Assembly (NCBI GenBank): GCA_965277105.1
Contig: OZ255710.1
Coordinates: 434,001 to 498,000, forward strand
Length of the DNA stretch: 64,000 nt
Direction: 5' to 3'
Origin: CAXSBA01 sp965277105
GTDB taxonomy: Bacteria > Spirochaetota > UBA12135 > COTS27 > CAXSBA01
Within the stretch, counting starts at the first letter, position 1. Each line of letters begins with the position of its first letter. Shown piece by piece: positions 1-7,789 of this stretch. Position numbers and translations under genes: made by a program. A model generated the notes under the pieces. It was not told the DNA's origin, ran no database searches, and saw only the letters and a program-made list of their open reading frames with translations.

Positions 1-140
1 AGGAGAAAACTTTTTTGGCAGTCTTTTATTATTTGGGGTAACTTATCAATAAGTTCTTTTTCATCTAAAAAAAGATTATTTTCCAATAATTTTTTTTTTA
101 GGAGATTGTTTGCTTTGTACATTTCGAATAATTTTACCAT
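1..140 (-). CDS. Unknown protein, N-terminal fragment running off the left edge
   Basis: An open frame starts at an ATG at 140 on the minus strand and stays open for 46 codons to the edge. It begins MVKLFEMYKANNLLKKKLLE and continues as a charged, leucine-rich, probably helical segment. I do not recognise a family. The frame is free of stops in an AT-rich context and its composition looks coding. A TATAAA-like box lies about 20 bases upstream on the minus strand, but no clear Shine-Dalgarno is visible. It would be transcribed in the same direction as the LysM/M23 gene, about 60 bases downstream of that gene's stop. Confidence 0.45.
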   Translation of the reverse strand, partial: MVKLFEMYKANNLLKKKLLENNLFLDEKELIDKLPQIIKDCQKSFL

Positions 141-200
141 GAGTAATTTAGAGGAATTTTATAAAAGTGAAATATAAAAATAAAAAATTTTTTTAGAAAA

Positions 201-1499
201 TTAATATTTTAAAAACCTTTTAGGGTTAATAAATTTGCCATTGTGCTTAATTTCTAAATGAAGATGTGGGCCAGTGGATAATCCAGTATTGCCTACTTCG
301 CCAATAGTCGTTTTAGGGGTAACTCGTTGACCTTTTTTTACGGAAATTTTATTTAAGTGGCCATAAGCCGACTCATAGCCATTAGCATGTTTTATTTTAA
401 CCAATTTACCATAATTTCCCCTGACCCCAACAAAAGTAACAATGCCATTAGCAATAGCCGTAATTTTTTCTAAATTATTGTCCCCAATATCAATGCCAGT
501 GTGAAATAACCATCTTTTCTTTATTGGGTGAAAACGCATGCCATATTTCGACGTCAGTTTCCCGCTAACTGGTTTATTAAATAATTTTCCAAAAATTAAA
601 TTGCGTTCAAAAGTAGTTAGTTTGGCTTGAGGAAGTAAAAGCTCTTCCCCAACATTTAAAAAAGATCCTAGGGCATTATATTTTTTAATTTCTTCATAAG
701 TAACATTATATTTTTTGCTAAGCCTAGATAAACTATCCCCTTTTTTAACCTCGTAATAGACTCCCGAAATATTAGGAATATTGATGATATTCCCTGGCTG
801 CAACTGATGAGGAGTTTTGATTTTATTTAAAGAAATAATCGCATCTAAAGAAACGTTATATTTTTTAGCAATAGTCCAGAGATTGTCGCCATTTTTAATT
901 TTGTAAGGGGTTCTTTTTTTTGCTTCTTGAATAAAGTCTTTTATTTCTTGGTTAGGTACTAAAGGATTTATTGCTACTGTTTTTTGCTGAGAATCTTCAT
1001 CGAGAAAATCACCAATCTTATCTTCCGAAATAAAGGTGTTGGGGGATTCACTATTTTCAAATTCATTTTTTTTAAAAATTTTATCCGTAAAAGGACTGTT
1101 ATTTGTTTGCTGAGTAATTACTATTTGTTTATCTTTCTCAGCATCAATCACCACGATTTCTGGTAAATTTTCTTGGTTGGTATTAATGGTTTTATGGTTT
1201 TGGATAATCGTATTATTGATTTGGTTGAAGCCATTACTCAAAAGGGAAAACAAAGGGAAGAAAAATAAAAAACAAAAAAAATAAACTAAACCTAAACGAA
1301 AATATTTATGGTTTTTGATTTTTCTCTGAGGTTTTTTAAATTGAATTTTCCGGTAAAGTGTTTTTTTTATTTTTTTGTTTCGGATTTTTTTTTTAGGGAA
1401 CAACTCCAAAAAAAAAGACAAAAAAGATTTTTTCCCTTTCTTTCTTTCTATTATTTTCTTTTTATTATAAAGGAAGTAAAAATTTTTAAAATTTTGCAT
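201..1499 (-). CDS. Membrane-anchored LysM/M23 family peptidoglycan endopeptidase
   Basis: Predicted zinc peptidase (M23/LytM) acting on peptidoglycan cross-links in the periplasm. The 432-residue protein has a very basic N-terminal cytoplasmic tail (1-66), one membrane segment (about 67-88) and a polar linker. Two LysM repeats follow (about 198-242 and 248-291), then an M23 domain (about 308-432). The metal-site signature is intact: H333 and D337 in HTGID, and the HLHLE motif at 412-416. H381 is the likely second catalytic histidine. It could be an active endopeptidase or, like EnvC/NlpD, an activator, although the complete metal site favours activity. A TATATA-type box lies close upstream of the ATG. 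The long basic cytoplasmic tail is unusual for the family. Confidence 0.85.
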   Translation of the reverse strand: MQNFKNFYFLYNKKKIIERKKGKKSFLSFFLELFPKKKIRNKKIKKTLYRKIQFKKPQRKIKNHKYFRLGLVYFFCFLFFFPLFSLLSNGFNQINNTIIQNHKTINTNQENLPEIVVIDAEKDKQIVITQQTNNSPFTDKIFKKNEFENSESPNTFISEDKIGDFLDEDSQQKTVAINPLVPNQEIKDFIQEAKKRTPYKIKNGDNLWTIAKKYNVSLDAIISLNKIKTPHQLQPGNIINIPNISGVYYEVKKGDSLSRLSKKYNVTYEEIKKYNALGSFLNVGEELLLPQAKLTTFERNLIFGKLFNKPVSGKLTSKYGMRFHPIKKRWLFHTGIDIGDNNLEKITAIANGIVTFVGVRGNYGKLVKIKHANGYESAYGHLNKISVKKGQRVTPKTTIGEVGNTGLSTGPHLHLEIKHNGKFINPKRFLKY

Positions 1500-1860
1500 G
1501 CCAAGAATTACTTATATAATATTCGGAAATAAAGAGAAACATTTTCATTTTTTTTTACTTTAAATGCTTTGGCTATAAAAAAAGTGTTATAAATAAATTA
1601 AATTTCACCAATGGGAAAAATCATATTTTTTGTCTCTTCTTTACTCACTTTTTTTTTATTGATTTAAAAAACTGTTGCTTTTGTATTTTTAAAGATGATT
1701 TTTACTTGTTTTTTTGTATCTTTTTTGCTCTGTTAATTTTTTCAAAACTCTGAAAAACCTTAGAATAAACAGCTTTTTTGTTAAAAAATTAGCTAAATTT
1801 TGGCACGGTATTTGATTTATTATAGGTATAAGAAAAACAAAAATTACGGAGGATATTATT
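1500..1860. other. AT-rich divergent intergenic region holding the hsp20 promoter
   Basis: A 361-base stretch between the M23 gene (minus) and hsp20 (plus). It is rich in T tracts and contains no convincing ORF. Its recognisable content is the TTGGCACG-N4-TTGA element at 1800-1816, a strong Shine-Dalgarno (GGAGGA at 1848-1853), and the sequence AGCTAAATTT at 1791-1800. The latter is directly upstream of the element and also occurs, in the opposite orientation, upstream of the sigma-factor gene. Confidence 0.6.
1800..1816 (+). promoter_or_regulatory. Sigma-54-like -24/-12 element upstream of hsp20
   Basis: TTGGCACG, four bases, then TTGAT. Geometry matches the sigma-54 consensus (GG and the -12 dinucleotide are 12 bases apart), but the normally near-invariant -12 GC reads GA. 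The same variant occurs upstream of the sigma factor gene at 9879-9895. No sigma-70 -35/-10 pair with normal spacing is evident here. Confidence 0.5.
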
Positions 1861-2268
1861 ATGACACTAAAACTTTGGAACAGACCATTTTTACCATCTT
1901 TTTTTGAAGATGACTTTAAATTAGAGGATAAAGAATTTTTTTCTCCTAAAGCAAATATTATCGAGAATGAAAAAAGCTACCTTATCGATTTAGAGTTGCC
2001 GGGAGTAAAAAAAGAAGAGGTAGATATTATTGTAAAAGACGGCCTTCTTTCAGTGCGAGGAGAGAAGAAAAAACAAGTAAAAGAAAAAGAAGAGAATTAT
2101 TCTTTCTTTGAAAGTTATTTCGGTAGTTTTGAGAGAAGCTGGCGATTAGACAATGTGGAGCAGGGAAAAATTGCCGCTGACTTTAAAGATGGTGTTCTTA
2201 AATTAACCTTGCCTAAAAAAGAAGAGGTTATTGAAAAAGAGAAAGTTAAAAAAATTACTATTCAGTAA
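1861..2268 (+). CDS. Hsp20/alpha-crystallin small heat-shock chaperone
   Basis: ATP-independent holdase that binds unfolding proteins in the cytoplasm. The protein has 135 residues, typical of bacterial Hsp20. A short N-terminal arm (FLPSFFEDDF) precedes an alpha-crystallin domain from about residue 30 to 130, containing the PKANI opening, the ELPGV loop and the late A-x-x-x-n-G-V-L signature (as DGVLKLTLPK). The IXI-like C-terminal tail is VKKITIQ. The start is fixed by a strong GGAGGA Shine-Dalgarno seven bases upstream. Transcription probably comes from the sigma-54-like element at 1800-1816, and a perfect hairpin terminator follows. The gene is therefore monocistronic. Confidence 0.93.
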   Translation: MTLKLWNRPFLPSFFEDDFKLEDKEFFSPKANIIENEKSYLIDLELPGVKKEEVDIIVKDGLLSVRGEKKKQVKEKEENYSFFESYFGSFERSWRLDNVEQGKIAADFKDGVLKLTLPKKEEVIEKEKVKKITIQ

Positions 2269-2274
2269 TTTACT

Positions 2275-2313
2275 AAGGGTTAGCTTGAAATTGATTTTAA
2301 GCTAACCCTTTTT
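2275..2313 (+). terminator. Rho-independent terminator of hsp20
   Basis: Perfect 12-bp stem (AAGGGTTAGCTT at 2275-2286 with AAGCTAACCCTT at 2299-2310), a 12-base loop and a T run. It begins six bases after the hsp20 stop. On the minus strand it lies just beyond the end of the convergent lipoprotein gene but lacks a good T tract in that direction. Confidence 0.9.
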
Positions 2314-2315
2314 AG

Positions 2316-3512
2316 TTATTTTTTTATCAAAGAAATTACTCGAGCGTTATAGTTTTCTACTTGTAAAGAGATGGGGTTTTTTAAAGAAGCAAGGTAAGAA
2401 GCAAGGCTAGTCGCGTTACCACTAAAGCGAATAAGGAGCTGCAAGGTATTATTTTCAAATCCCTTAGCAAAGACTTTTTTCACTCCTTGAATTTTTTGAT
2501 TAATGAACTCTTGGAGTAATAAAGTTTCTTGATAATTTAAATTGTTAAAAAAGACTTGATATTCAAAACCATTGTTACTTGCTTTATCCCAAGTGGTTAA
2601 AATCTCATCAATTAAATAATCTGTCGCTTCAACTGAAAGCGTAGTAATCGCCTTTTGTTGGGCTATATCTTCATTTAAGGCAATGGCACTTTTATTTTTA
2701 GAAAAAGTCGTTATAATGGTTTTATCGTTAAGATTAACGGCTTGTAGAGAAAGGCTGGTAGTAACCGATTTTAAGGTGCTATTTTTTATATACTGGTTTT
2801 TACTAAGGTCGTTTATTCTACTCACGACCTCTCCTTTAATGGCAATTTCCGCTGGAAAATTAGCTGGGTCTTCTAAAGAATTATTTGAAGAAAAAGTATC
2901 ACTAGTTACTAATTTAAATTGTTGCTTTAAAAAGCCTTTGCTAATTTCTTTTTCGGCAAAGTTGATTTTTTCTTGATTAAAGTTGGTTTCGTCAATGGTA
3001 ATTTTAAGATAAGGTCGATTAGCCCGGTCTTGAATTAAGTCGAGAGCTAAAATATTATCCTGAACATCAGCTAGCACCACCCAAGCATTCAAGCGATGAT
3101 AAAGCACCGTTTCTTCTATCCAGGTTTTTTCAATTTGATATTTTTCTACAAAACCATAACTCCTTGCATAAATATTATCTTCTAAAAGGGTTTGATTTTT
3201 GACAATTGTTTGGGCTTCTAAATAAACTCCTAAGGCTTTTTCTACTGCTTTTCGAAAACCATGCTCCAGTGCTTGATCATAAGCAACTTGTCGGCCACTA
3301 TCAGTGATCTCCGATAACCCAATTACTTTATATAAAGCCGATTTTTGGCTTTCGTTATTGGCATAGGCAGGGTTAGTAATAATCTCATTAACTTTCGGGG
3401 AGTTTTTTCGGGTAGTTGGAGCTGATTTACAACTTATTAAAAAAGCAAAAAGAGATATTACACAAGTATTAATTAAAATTATTACTAAATTTTTAAAAGT
3501 AGATTTTTTCAT
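2316..3512 (-). CDS. Envelope lipoprotein, LPP20/FlgT N-terminal-like
   Basis: A 398-residue exported lipoprotein. The signal sequence ends in a lipobox (LISC, cysteine near residue 28), so the protein is predicted to be lipidated in the periplasm. Residues about 60-150 carry the pattern of LPP20/FlgT-N-like domains: a GLSEITDSGRQVAYDQALE helix with AR/AxxQA-type repeats, followed by G-x-V-x-x-Y and a W-V-x-x-D strand. The remainder (about 165-398) is a mixed alpha/beta region without a family I can name. A role in flagellar or envelope assembly is possible by analogy with FlgT, but this is inference. The gene is convergent with hsp20 and stands alone. Start chosen at MKKSTF, which gives a proper signal peptide. 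Confidence 0.7.
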   Translation of the reverse strand: MKKSTFKNLVIILINTCVISLFAFLISCKSAPTTRKNSPKVNEIITNPAYANNESQKSALYKVIGLSEITDSGRQVAYDQALEHGFRKAVEKALGVYLEAQTIVKNQTLLEDNIYARSYGFVEKYQIEKTWIEETVLYHRLNAWVVLADVQDNILALDLIQDRANRPYLKITIDETNFNQEKINFAEKEISKGFLKQQFKLVTSDTFSSNNSLEDPANFPAEIAIKGEVVSRINDLSKNQYIKNSTLKSVTTSLSLQAVNLNDKTIITTFSKNKSAIALNEDIAQQKAITTLSVEATDYLIDEILTTWDKASNNGFEYQVFFNNLNYQETLLLQEFINQKIQGVKKVFAKGFENNTLQLLIRFSGNATSLASYLASLKNPISLQVENYNARVISLIKK

Positions 3513-3623
3513 TCGATAACCTTTTCAATTATAATATCAATTAAATTTTTATAAATTTAATTTAAATACTCCTTATTGGAATTTTTGATTTTTTTAAACT
3601 AATCTGCTGATGGAAAATCAGAG

Positions 3624-3629
3624 TATAAT
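3624..3629 (+). promoter_or_regulatory. -10 box of ilvD
   Basis: TATAAT lying 28 bases upstream of the ATG at 3658. It sits inside the longer possible reading frame that begins at 3610, and this is one reason to prefer the later start. Confidence 0.5.
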
Positions 3630-3657
3630 ATTTTATAGTCCAATACTATTTTTTATT

Positions 3658-5502
3658 ATGATACCTTATCGTTCGAAAATTACTACTCATGGCCGTAATA
3701 TGGCCGGGGCCCGGGCCTTATGGCGAGCTACTGGGGTAAAAGATGAAGATTTTGGTAAGCCCATTATTGCAGTAGCTAATTCCTTTACTCAGTTTGTTCC
3801 TGGACATGTTCATTTAAAAGATTTAGGCCAATTAGTTTGTCGAGAAATCGAAAAAAATGGTGGTATCGCCAAAGAGTTTAATACCATTGCCGTAGATGAC
3901 GGTATTGCTATGGGGCATTCTGGGATGCTTTATAGTTTGCCTTCTAGGGAAATCATAGCCGATTCTATCGAGTACATGGTCAATGCCCACGCAGCCGATG
4001 CCATAGTATGTATTTCTAATTGCGATAAAATAACCCCAGGAATGCTTATGGCGAGTTTGCGGCTTAATATCCCTACTATTTTTGTCTCCGGTGGGCCTAT
4101 GGAGGCTGGTAAAGTCAAGGTAAAAGGTGAAGTGGTCAGTTTGGATTTAGTAGATGCTATGGTTTCGGCGGCGGACTCTGAGCTTAGCGATGAAGAAGTA
4201 GCGGTTTATGAAAGGTCAGCTTGCCCTACGTGCGGTTCTTGTTCGGGAATGTTTACTGCTAATTCTATGAATTGCTTAACCGAAGCCTTGGGTTTGGCTT
4301 TCCCAGGAAATGGGAGTACTCTCGCTACCCACAAAAAAAGAAAAGATTTATTTTTGAAAGCGGGAAAGGAAATTGTTAACCTTACTAAGTCCTATTATTT
4401 ACAAGAAGACGAAAAAGTTTTACCGAGAAATATTGCTAATTTTAATGCTTTTGAAAATGCTATGACCTTAGATATTGCTATGGGAGGATCAACGAATACC
4501 GTCCTTCATCTCTTAGCAGCAGCTCATGAGGGGAAAGTTGATTTTACGATGAAAGACATCGATCGCCTTTCTCGGAAAACGCCCACCCTCTGCAAAGTAG
4601 CTCCAGCGGTGGCTCACTACCATATGGAGGACGTTCACCGGGCTGGAGGAGTTATGGGCATTTTACAAGAACTTAAAAAAGCTAATTTACTTCACGCGGA
4701 TAGTTATACTATTAGTCAAAAAAAAATGGGAGTATTAATCGAAGAATGGGATATTTTAAATCCTAATAATCAAAAAGCCCTTGCACTCTACGAAGCGGCT
4801 CCTGGTGGAGTCCCCACACAAAAAGCCTTTAGTCAAGATAAGAGATGGGAATCTCTCGATAAAGACCGCACCAATGGATGCATTCGAGACTTTCAGAGTG
4901 CTTATAGTCGAGATGGTGGGTTGGTTGTTTTATATGGTAATATCGCCTTTGCAGGGTGCATCCTTAAAACAGCGGGTGTAGATAAGAGTTGCTGGCATTT
5001 TAAAGGCAAGGCAAGGGTATTTGAAAGTCAAGAAGAAACCGTTAAAGCTATTTTAACCAATAAAATCAACCCTGGAGAAGTGGTGGTGATTCGTTATGAA
5101 GGGCCTAGGGGCGGACCGGGAATGCAGGAAATGCTTTATCCTACTAGTTATTTAAAATCTAAAGGGTTAGGAGCAAAGTGTGCGCTTATTACTGATGGTC
5201 GTTTTTCGGGGGGGACCTCTGGTTTGTCGATCGGGCATATTTCTCCCGAAGCGGCTAATGGAGGAAATATTGCTTTAATTGAAGAGAATGACTTAATTGA
5301 AATCGATATCGAACAAAGAAAAATTGAGCTTCTCATATCCAATGAAGATTTAGAAAAACGGAAGCAGGCGATGATTACGAAAAAAGAATTAGCTTACAAG
5401 CCTGAGAAAAGGAAGAGAAAAGTTTCTAAAGCTTTAGCCATTTACGCTCATTTAAGTGAAAGTGCAGATAAAGGGGCGGTGAGAAAAAATATTACTTTTT
5501 AG
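3658..5502 (+). CDS. ilvD: Dihydroxy-acid dehydratase
   Basis: Dehydrates 2,3-dihydroxy-isovalerate and 2,3-dihydroxy-3-methylvalerate to the 2-keto acids of valine and isoleucine, with an Fe-S cluster. The sequence follows the E. coli-type family closely from YRSKITTHGRNMAGARALWRATG to SADKGAVR at the C-terminus. Cluster ligands are recognisable in SNCDKI and CPTCGSCSGMF. The frame is open from 3610, but the family N-terminus aligns at the ATG at 3658 (MIPYRSK), and a TATAAT box lies between the two, so I take 3658 (614 residues, family length about 610-620). It is a single gene, convergent with hisA. No other ilv gene is adjacent, although leuA is in the window at 57080-58732. Confidence 0.96.
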   Translation: MIPYRSKITTHGRNMAGARALWRATGVKDEDFGKPIIAVANSFTQFVPGHVHLKDLGQLVCREIEKNGGIAKEFNTIAVDDGIAMGHSGMLYSLPSREIIADSIEYMVNAHAADAIVCISNCDKITPGMLMASLRLNIPTIFVSGGPMEAGKVKVKGEVVSLDLVDAMVSAADSELSDEEVAVYERSACPTCGSCSGMFTANSMNCLTEALGLAFPGNGSTLATHKKRKDLFLKAGKEIVNLTKSYYLQEDEKVLPRNIANFNAFENAMTLDIAMGGSTNTVLHLLAAAHEGKVDFTMKDIDRLSRKTPTLCKVAPAVAHYHMEDVHRAGGVMGILQELKKANLLHADSYTISQKKMGVLIEEWDILNPNNQKALALYEAAPGGVPTQKAFSQDKRWESLDKDRTNGCIRDFQSAYSRDGGLVVLYGNIAFAGCILKTAGVDKSCWHFKGKARVFESQEETVKAILTNKINPGEVVVIRYEGPRGGPGMQEMLYPTSYLKSKGLGAKCALITDGRFSGGTSGLSIGHISPEAANGGNIALIEENDLIEIDIEQRKIELLISNEDLEKRKQAMITKKELAYKPEKRKRKVSKALAIYAHLSESADKGAVRKNITF

Positions 5503-5529
5503 TTTTAAAAAAAGCTAATTTAATCAAAC

Positions 5530-6294
5530 TTATTCAATAAAACTACTGTGTTTAATCACTTCTAAAAGTTTTAAATCCCCACCGAATAGGTCTAATCCAC
5601 TTCCCACAGTAAAAAAGATTTTTTTATCGCCATATTTTTTAATTAACTCTATATCTCGGTAGTTGGTTACCCCTCCACCATAGGTGCAAGGGATGGGGCT
5701 TACTTCAGCAAGTTTTTTCACTAAGGTAAGGTCAATGCCACTTTTCTTACCCTCATTGCTAATGGCATGGATGAGAAATTCTCCAGCAAAAGAGCTTAGC
5801 CAGGTTAAATTTTTTTTATTTATTTCAAATGAGGTAACCGTTTCCCAGCGGTTGATGGCGATAAAGTATTTTCTCTCTTGGGCAAGGCAACTAAGATCAA
5901 TAACTATTTGGCTTTTTTTTAAAACTTTATTTAGCATTTCTAGTTTTTGCCCTAACGTTTCTAAAGGATTAAAGAGGAAAGAAGAGAAGATTATTTTTTT
6001 AGCTCCATTTTCAATCCATTCTTGGCAGTTTTGGTCGTTCATTCCTCCACCAACAGCATAGGTGTTAGGAAATTTTTTAAGGATTTCTCGAACGACTTTT
6101 TTATCTTGCTTAGTTTGAGAAAGCATGACAATATGCCCATTGGTTAATTTTTTTTGATGATAAATTTCAGCGTAATCTATAGCAGGTTGGTCACTGACAA
6201 AATTTGCTTTTATTTGTTTATCGGTTAGAGTACTGCCAACAATTTGTTTGATTTTCCCTTGATGAATGTCTAAGCAGGGACGATAGTAATGCAT
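5530..6294 (-). CDS. hisA: Eukaryotic-type HisA (ProFAR isomerase)
   Basis: Predicted phosphoribosylformimino-5-aminoimidazole carboxamide ribotide isomerase of histidine synthesis, a (beta/alpha)8 barrel. The 254-residue sequence matches the yeast HIS6 branch rather than the usual bacterial HisA: CLDIHQGKIKQIVGSTLT at the N-terminus, VGGGMNDQNCQEW, VIDLSC, and GSGLDLFGG near the end. The two catalytic aspartates expected on strands 1 and 5 are visible as D9 and D133. No other his gene is adjacent. It lies eight bases downstream of tsaD on the same strand and is probably the last gene of that transcript. The subfamily assignment is from memory of the HIS6 pattern and would be settled by a profile search. 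Confidence 0.88.
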   Translation of the reverse strand: MHYYRPCLDIHQGKIKQIVGSTLTDKQIKANFVSDQPAIDYAEIYHQKKLTNGHIVMLSQTKQDKKVVREILKKFPNTYAVGGGMNDQNCQEWIENGAKKIIFSSFLFNPLETLGQKLEMLNKVLKKSQIVIDLSCLAQERKYFIAINRWETVTSFEINKKNLTWLSSFAGEFLIHAISNEGKKSGIDLTLVKKLAEVSPIPCTYGGGVTNYRDIELIKKYGDKKIFFTVGSGLDLFGGDLKLLEVIKHSSFIE

Positions 6295-6302
6295 GGTTAT
6301 TC

Positions 6303-7316
6303 TTATAATACTTTTTTATTTTTATAATTTAAGGGGTTAGTTTGTAAATGAGCAAAAGCATTAATCTTTCTTTTAGTAGCGTATTCAAAAGCTAGTCCAG
6401 CGACCATGGCTCCATTGTCAACGCATAAGGGTAGGGAAGGAAAGTATGCGTTAATAGTTTTAGTTTTCGAAAAAATTTCTCTTAAGTAACGGTTAGCAGC
6501 AACTCCCCCGCAAATTCCCACCTCTTTTATTTTATATTTTTTGACTGCTTTTTGGACTTGGCGATACAAATAAGTAAAAACCGCTTTTTGAACGCTAGCG
6601 GCTAAATGTTCTTTTTTTAAAGGGCTTTTTTTCAATGGATTTTGGTATTTTTTTTTATGATGAATAATAGCTGTTTTAAGTCCAGAAAAGCTAAACGAGA
6701 AAGGATTTTTACGTGTTTGGGGTATTGGGAAATCAAAAAAGTTTTCATCGCCACTTTTAGCTAACTTTTCTATAAAAGGCCCTCCAGGGTAGCCCAAATT
6801 GTAGTACTTGGCTATTTTGTCTAAACACTCCCCACAAGCATCGTCTAACGTGCTACCAATAATTTTAATCTCCAAGGGGGTTACAACTAATACTAGCAAA
6901 GTATGCCCACCAGAAATAAGTAGCCCTAAAAAAGGTAACTTTATTTTTGTTTCCATTAATAAAGAGTAAAAGTGAGCTTTCAGGTGATTAACTCCAATTA
7001 AAGGTTTATTTAAAATGAGGCTTAAAGATTTAGCAAAAGTTATTCCCATGAGTAAGGAGCCATTTAAACCGGGCTTGTAGGTAACGGCTAGATAATCAAT
7101 TTCAGACGGCTTAATTTTTTTTTGCCGAAGAAGATTTTCTAAAAGAACAGTAAAGTTAGTTAGGTGCTTTCTAGCTGCTAATTCGGGGATAACTCCTTGG
7201 TGTTTATGATGATCTTGATGCTGACTAGCAATTTCGTTAAAAATAACTTTTTTCCCATTGGCTACTAAGGCAATAGCACTATCATCGCAAGATGATTCAA
7301 TACCGAGAATAAGCAT
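6303..7316 (-). CDS. tsaD: tRNA N6-threonylcarbamoyladenosine transferase TsaD
   Basis: Transfers threonylcarbamoyl from TC-AMP to A37 of ANN-decoding tRNAs, working with TsaB and TsaE. The 337-residue ASKHA-fold protein begins LGIESSCDDSAIAL and has the metal-binding HxxxH motif at H111/H115 (HLKAH). It also has SGGHT, the DDACGE phosphate-binding loop, GGPFIEKLA, the FSFSGLKTA segment and GGVAANRYLR. Length and motifs are complete. Its ATG shares one base with the TAA of the upstream lipoprotein gene (TAATG), which suggests translational coupling. tsaB and tsaE are not in the window. Confidence 0.96.
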   Translation of the reverse strand: MLILGIESSCDDSAIALVANGKKVIFNEIASQHQDHHKHQGVIPELAARKHLTNFTVLLENLLRQKKIKPSEIDYLAVTYKPGLNGSLLMGITFAKSLSLILNKPLIGVNHLKAHFYSLLMETKIKLPFLGLLISGGHTLLVLVVTPLEIKIIGSTLDDACGECLDKIAKYYNLGYPGGPFIEKLAKSGDENFFDFPIPQTRKNPFSFSFSGLKTAIIHHKKKYQNPLKKSPLKKEHLAASVQKAVFTYLYRQVQKAVKKYKIKEVGICGGVAANRYLREIFSKTKTINAYFPSLPLCVDNGAMVAGLAFEYATKRKINAFAHLQTNPLNYKNKKVL

Positions 7317-7762
7317 TAAAAGAAAAGGTCTTGAAGGTTGATAACTTCTTCTTGACTAAAGTCAACTTTAACATCACCTAGTCGATGATGATAAAGGATA
7401 TCCCCAGTAAAAGTTAAAACAATTTTTTTTTGGGTTAAAAAGTTATAAATCCCTTTGATTAAATTTTCATCTTCTAGTACCATAGCAAATTCTAAAAATT
7501 TTTCTTCTTTTCTATTTATTGCTAGAGGGAGTTCTTCGGCTAAACTACTTAGAAGTTTTTCATCTCGAAAAATATTTAAAGCCGTAACGGTGAAAGATAA
7601 ATCTTTTTCATTGGGGTTGAAAATGTTTAGAAAAATATTTAACTCTATTTTACCATTTTGATTGAGCTTGATACTTTTTACTTGTAGTTGTTTAATCTCC
7701 GGGGGGATTAGTTTAACAGAAGAGCAGGATAAAAAAAAAAATAAAAGTAAAAAATATTGCAA
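7316..7762 (-). CDS. Small LEA14/WHy-domain-like lipoprotein
   Basis: A 148-residue predicted lipoprotein. A short hydrophobic signal ends in FLSC, so the mature protein would begin at a lipidated cysteine near residue 13. The body (about 25-140) is beta-rich with the pattern of LEA14-type (LEA_2, WHy) domains: KIELNIFLNIFNPNEKDLSF, then a strand-rich stretch and VVLTFTGDI-like strands. The family is common as small lipoproteins in Gram-negative bacteria, and its molecular role is unknown. It overlaps tsaD by one base and is first in the minus-strand run lipoprotein - tsaD - hisA. The function of the association is not obvious. Confidence 0.7.
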   Translation of the reverse strand: MQYFLLLFFFLSCSSVKLIPPEIKQLQVKSIKLNQNGKIELNIFLNIFNPNEKDLSFTVTALNIFRDEKLLSSLAEELPLAINRKEEKFLEFAMVLEDENLIKGIYNFLTQKKIVLTFTGDILYHHRLGDVKVDFSQEEVINLQDLFF

Positions 7763-7789
7763 TAAAACTATTTTTTCAAAGTTTGGTTT

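Noticed and set aside
3610..3657. N-terminal extension of ilvD from the ATG at 3610
   Set aside because: The family N-terminus aligns at 3658, and a TATAAT box at 3624-3629 lies within the extension.
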